Assembly (NCBI GenBank): GCA_963780165.1
Contig: CAWABB010000004.1
Coordinates: 186,001 to 250,000 of the forward strand
Direction: 5' to 3'
DNA from: CAWABB01 sp963780165
Lineage (GTDB): Bacteria > Bacteroidota > Ignavibacteria > UBA10030 > UBA6906
Length of the DNA stretch: 64,000 nucleotides
Shown in pieces: positions 60,909 through 64,000 of this stretch. Every line of letters starts with the position of its first letter. Position 1 is the first letter of the stretch. The position numbers and the translations under genes were made by a program. Under the pieces are notes generated by a model. It was not told the origin of the DNA. It did no database searches and saw only the letters and a list, made by a program, of their open reading frames with translations.

Positions 60909-63365
60909 ATGCTCATGCACGTCATCGATCTGAACGGACAGTGGAGCGTGAAGTCGGGCGGCCCATCGCCGTCGATTCCCCCGGGGGCCGCGGCGGCGCG
61001 CCGGTGGATGGAAGCGTCCGTGCCCGGGGTGATCCACACAGACCTGTTGAACGCCGGCGTCATTCCCGATCCGTTCATTGGAACGAACGAGAACCAGGTG
61101 CAGTGGGTGGCCGACGTTCCATGGGTGTACCGGCGCACGTTCGATATCTCTGCAGCCGTTCTGAAGGAGCGGCGGATTGAGCTTGTCGCGGAGGGGCTGG
61201 ATACCGTAGCGCGAATCCGGATCAACGGAAGGCCAGTCGGGACATCCCGGAACATGTTCACGGCCGCCAGGTTCGAAATCCGGCGTTTCCTCCGTCCCGG
61301 CACGAACTCGATCGAGGTCCGGTTTGAATCGCCGGTGAAGAGGGCGAAAGCCGAAGAGAAGGCGCACGGACGGCTTCAGGTCGAGCTGGAACCGCACCGC
61401 GTCCATATCCGGAAGGCGCAGTACTCCTTCGGGTGGGACTGGGGTCCCCGGCTCACGACCTCCGGCATATGGCGGCCGATACGGATCGAAGCATTTACGG
61501 ATGCCAGGCTTCGGGACCCATTCGTGCGAGTAAAGGGAATTCGCGGCTCCGCCGCCGCGCTCGTGGTCTCCGCCGCAATAGACGGGCGATCCCGAAAGCG
61601 ACGGACGCTCCGGGTCCGGATCGAAGGCCATGGCGCGAGAGTCGACAAACAGGTCGTGGTCTCGGGGCGGACCGCGCAGGCGGCCGTCACGCTCGATCGT
61701 GCCCGTCTCTGGTGGCCGAACGGCCACGGCGATCAACCGATGTACACGGCCGAGCTCACGCTCTTCGAGGGGTCGCGGGAAGTCGATACGCTCACGGTGC
61801 CGTTTGCGGTACGAACCGTGCGGCTCGTCCAGAAGCCCGACAGCGAGGGACGGTCGTTCCTCCTGGAGATCAACACACAACGACTGTTCTGCAAGGGGGC
61901 GGACTGGATTCCGGCCGACTCGTTCCTGCCGAGAGTGAGCCGCGCTACCTACGAACGGCTCCTCACGCTTGCACGCGACGCGTCGATGAACATGATCAGG
62001 GTGTGGGGTGGAGGGATCTACGAGGACGACGCGTTCTATGATCTGTGCGACCGGCTCGGCCTCATGGTCTGGCAGGATTTCATGTACGCGTGTGCGGAGT
62101 ATCCCGACCATCCGGCCTTCCTGAAGGAGGCGGGCAGGGAAGCGGAAGTGAATGTGCGCCGGTTGCGGAATCACCCCAGTATTGTGCTGTGGTGCGGGAA
62201 CAACGAGTGCGAGTGGATCTTCTGCAGACGGAATCCGGGGACGAAACCCGACGACATGCGCGGAACGCCTATCTTCAAAGACGTCCTCCCCCGTGTGGTC
62301 CGACGATGTGACGGGACCCGACCGTACTGGCGGAGCACGCCGTTCGGAACAGGCTTCCCGAACGATCAGGGGAATGGGAATCATCACCAGTGGGCGGTCT
62401 GGAGCGAGTGGAAAGACTTCAGGGGATACGAGGAAAACACCGCTCGATTCGTGTCGGAGTTTGGGTTTCAGGGGCCCGCCAACCGCGCCACGATGGAGCG
62501 GGCGCTGGGACCTCGCGATCGCAACCCGCAGTCCCCGGTGATGGAGCACCACAACAAGCAGGTCGAGGGGCCTGAGCGCCTGTTCCGTTTTATTGCCGGC
62601 CATTTCGCGGTCCCCCGTACCTTCGGGGAGTTTATTCACACCGGTCAGGTCCTGCAGGCGGAGGCGCTGAAGTGCGGGGTGGAACACTGGCGGCGCCGGA
62701 AGTTCCGCACGGCAGGCGCTCTCTTCTGGCAGCTGAACGACTGCTGGCCTGTGACCAGCTGGGCCGTGATTGACAGCGACCTGCAACCGAAGGCGGCGTA
62801 CTACTATGCGAAGCGGTTCTTCGCGCCGGTCCTCGTGAGCGTGACACGGAAGGGCGACGCTCTGGAGGTGTGGGGGACAAACGACACCATGTCTGCGGTC
62901 CGGGGACGGCTGTACGTTGCCCTGAGCTCGGTGAAGGGAGAGACGCTCTGGAAGGGAGCGTATCCTGCCCGAATTCCGCCGAACGCGTCGGCAGTCCTTC
63001 GCATCATCCCCGGGGACGTTGTGAGGCGGGCGGATCCTCGAACCGCGTATGTTCGTGCCGAACTGCGTCTCGGGCGGCGGGCCGTCACGGTGAATCGATA
63101 TTACTTTAGCGAATTCAAACACCTGGATCTCGGCAGACCGGACGTGGGTGTCTCGTTGAAGAAGGTGGGACGGGAGAAGTGGACTGCGGTCCTGACCAGC
63201 TCGAGGCTGGCACCTGCGGTCGCGTTGTCCTCCCGGTCCGGCGAGGCCGAGTTCCCGGACAACTTCATGACACTGGATCCCGGCCGGCCCTGCCGGCTGA
63301 CCATACAAAGTGCGATGTCGGCGGGCAGGCTTCGCCGCGACATCGTTGTCCGCTCTCTCACATGA
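60909..63365 (+). CDS. GH2 beta-mannosidase
   Basis: 818 residues, no signal peptide, so cytoplasmic. Domains in order: jelly-roll sugar-binding (~1-170; GVIHTDLLNAGVIPDPFIGT, a hallmark of beta-mannosidases), Ig-like (~190-280), TIM barrel (~285-600) and C-terminal beta domains. The acid/base is E433 in WCGNNECEW and the nucleophile E517 in FVSEFGFQ. Known members hydrolyse terminal beta-1,4-mannose from manno-oligosaccharides or N-glycan cores. Together with the GH130 gene it points to imported mannosides as substrate. ATG 60909 is used; ATG 60915 is a near alternative. Only 7 bases separate it from the previous gene. Confidence 0.93.
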   Translation: MLMHVIDLNGQWSVKSGGPSPSIPPGAAAARRWMEASVPGVIHTDLLNAGVIPDPFIGTNENQVQWVADVPWVYRRTFDISAAVLKERRIELVAEGLDTVARIRINGRPVGTSRNMFTAARFEIRRFLRPGTNSIEVRFESPVKRAKAEEKAHGRLQVELEPHRVHIRKAQYSFGWDWGPRLTTSGIWRPIRIEAFTDARLRDPFVRVKGIRGSAAALVVSAAIDGRSRKRRTLRVRIEGHGARVDKQVVVSGRTAQAAVTLDRARLWWPNGHGDQPMYTAELTLFEGSREVDTLTVPFAVRTVRLVQKPDSEGRSFLLEINTQRLFCKGADWIPADSFLPRVSRATYERLLTLARDASMNMIRVWGGGIYEDDAFYDLCDRLGLMVWQDFMYACAEYPDHPAFLKEAGREAEVNVRRLRNHPSIVLWCGNNECEWIFCRRNPGTKPDDMRGTPIFKDVLPRVVRRCDGTRPYWRSTPFGTGFPNDQGNGNHHQWAVWSEWKDFRGYEENTARFVSEFGFQGPANRATMERALGPRDRNPQSPVMEHHNKQVEGPERLFRFIAGHFAVPRTFGEFIHTGQVLQAEALKCGVEHWRRRKFRTAGALFWQLNDCWPVTSWAVIDSDLQPKAAYYYAKRFFAPVLVSVTRKGDALEVWGTNDTMSAVRGRLYVALSSVKGETLWKGAYPARIPPNASAVLRIIPGDVVRRADPRTAYVRAELRLGRRAVTVNRYYFSEFKHLDLGRPDVGVSLKKVGREKWTAVLTSSRLAPAVALSSRSGEAEFPDNFMTLDPGRPCRLTIQSAMSAGRLRRDIVVRSLT

Positions 63366-63397
63366 CAGAGCGAATCGCCGTTAAGGAGAACTGACGC

Positions 63398-64000
63398 ATG
63401 TCTCAGGCACGAATGAAGGTGGAGCGATGCAACGGGGGGATGCCGATCATCTCGCCGTCTGATCGATGGTGGGAGAATGGAGTCACGTTCAACGCCGCGG
63501 CGTTGTACCTGGAGCGTTCAGGAGTGAATGATCCTATTATCCGCACGCTCCTTCCGGGGCGGCGTCTTGACGATCCGTTGCTTGCGGACGGCGTCGTGGT
63601 CGTTCACTACCGGGCCCGACCCGAGACCGATCCCACAGTTCCGTTTGTCCGCAGTTTCGTGGGCCTTGCTGTGTTCACGCCCGACTTCGACCTTCTGGTG
63701 CGGCTGCCTGATCCCGTCGTCGTGCCGGAGGTATCACCGGAGGGTTTCGACTACCTGGGCGTCGAGGACCCGCGCATCACCCGGATCGGGGACACATTCT
63801 ACATGGTGTACTGTGGGCTGAAGGCCGATCCCCGGACGATCTATCACGCCCAGCTTTGCGTCGCGCGCTCCCGGGACTTGCTGCACTGGGAGAAGCTTGG
63901 ACCGGTTCGCGGGGACGTCAACGCCCGGTACAACAAGGATGGGGTCCTTTTCCCGGAGGCTGTGAACGGAATGTATATCTTGCTTCACCGGCCGTGGTGG
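63398..64000 (+). CDS. GH130 mannoside phosphorylase or mannosidase (cut by the window end)
   Basis: The first 201 codons are present; the frame runs open off the right edge. AAGGAG lies at 63383-63388, 9 bases before ATG 63398. The five-bladed propeller signature is clear: LGVEDPRITRIGDTFYMVYC with the conserved catalytic Asp124 and, later, YNKDGVLFPEAVNG with D181. GH130 enzymes phosphorolyse beta-mannosyl glucose or manno-oligosaccharides, or hydrolyse beta-1,2-mannosides. The subgroup cannot be told because the remainder lies outside. It fits with the GH2 beta-mannosidase next to it in a mannose-glycan pathway. Cytoplasmic, no signal peptide. Confidence 0.9.
   Translation, partial: MSQARMKVERCNGGMPIISPSDRWWENGVTFNAAALYLERSGVNDPIIRTLLPGRRLDDPLLADGVVVVHYRARPETDPTVPFVRSFVGLAVFTPDFDLLVRLPDPVVVPEVSPEGFDYLGVEDPRITRIGDTFYMVYCGLKADPRTIYHAQLCVARSRDLLHWEKLGPVRGDVNARYNKDGVLFPEAVNGMYILLHRPWW

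Noticed and set aside
60630..63308. 892-residue minus-strand frame antisense to the GH2 beta-mannosidase
   Set aside because: The plus-strand gene has complete catalytic motifs; the antisense product shows only shadow composition.

Overview
The window is GC-rich, densely coded bacterial DNA. It points to the Fibrobacteres-Chlorobi-Bacteroidetes (FCB) superphylum, probably a high-GC relative of the Ignavibacteriota. The evidence is several proteins ending in type IX secretion (T9SS) type-A sorting domains (YPNPFNP motif plus a C-terminal beta domain), TonB-dependent receptors with CarboxypepD_reg N-termini, a PorV/PorQ-family barrel, a FecR/ECF-sigma/STN-receptor set, and weak or absent Shine-Dalgarno sites at some starts. 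No rRNA, tRNA, CRISPR array, transposase or phage gene was seen. The taxonomic placement is inference from gene content.

Layout. (1) 1-12.7 kb is mostly housekeeping and envelope: the end of a BadF/NagK-type sugar kinase, a NagZ-like GH3 hydrolase fused to a beta-lactamase-like domain, a zinc-ribbon protein, a ComF-like phosphoribosyltransferase joined to a membrane-anchored SH3 domain, pdxB, a HAD phosphatase, a TauE/SafE permease, an L,D-transpeptidase-like lipoprotein, a stand-alone receiver and a PDZ-GAF-SpoIIE phosphatase. (2) 12.9-18.2 kb, minus strand, is a five-gene operon: three small secreted subunit-like proteins, a PapD-like chaperone and a large outer-membrane barrel with Ig-like and CarboxypepD-like domains. 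It looks like a divergent chaperone-usher surface-fibre system. A heptanucleotide tandem repeat lies in its leader and a strong hairpin follows its first gene. (3) 18.4-32.1 kb holds a cysteine-desulfurase-like enzyme, a secreted nuclease, two unrecognised or regulatory-looking proteins, an ECF sigma factor facing an outer-membrane protein, a FecR-like anti-sigma factor and an STN-domain TonB receptor, then envelope proteins including a T9SS substrate. (4) 32.5-35.9 kb has a small ferredoxin-fold-like protein, a CBS pair, a GT39-type glycosyltransferase and an ICMT-like methyltransferase. (5) 36.0-64.0 kb, all plus strand, is one glycan-utilisation locus headed by a LacI-family regulator.

The glycan locus runs in this order: LacI regulator; a T9SS-exported protein with three near-identical carbohydrate-binding-like repeats of about 1.1 kb; TonB receptor; 1091-residue T9SS-exported partner; PorV-like barrel; SurA-like chaperone; sugar-binding lipoprotein and two ABC permeases; lipoprotein glycosidase; zinc alcohol dehydrogenase; two more secreted (alpha/alpha)6-type glycosidase candidates (one with LamG and a T9SS signal); a cytoplasmic GH2 beta-mannosidase; and a GH130 mannoside phosphorylase/hydrolase cut by the window end. 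No SusD and no ABC ATPase are present. The model is surface capture and cleavage of a mannose-containing glycan, TonB-dependent import, ABC import of oligosaccharides, and cytoplasmic hydrolysis and phosphorolysis. The candidates for an undescribed system are the minus-strand chaperone-usher-like operon and this SusD-less hybrid uptake locus.
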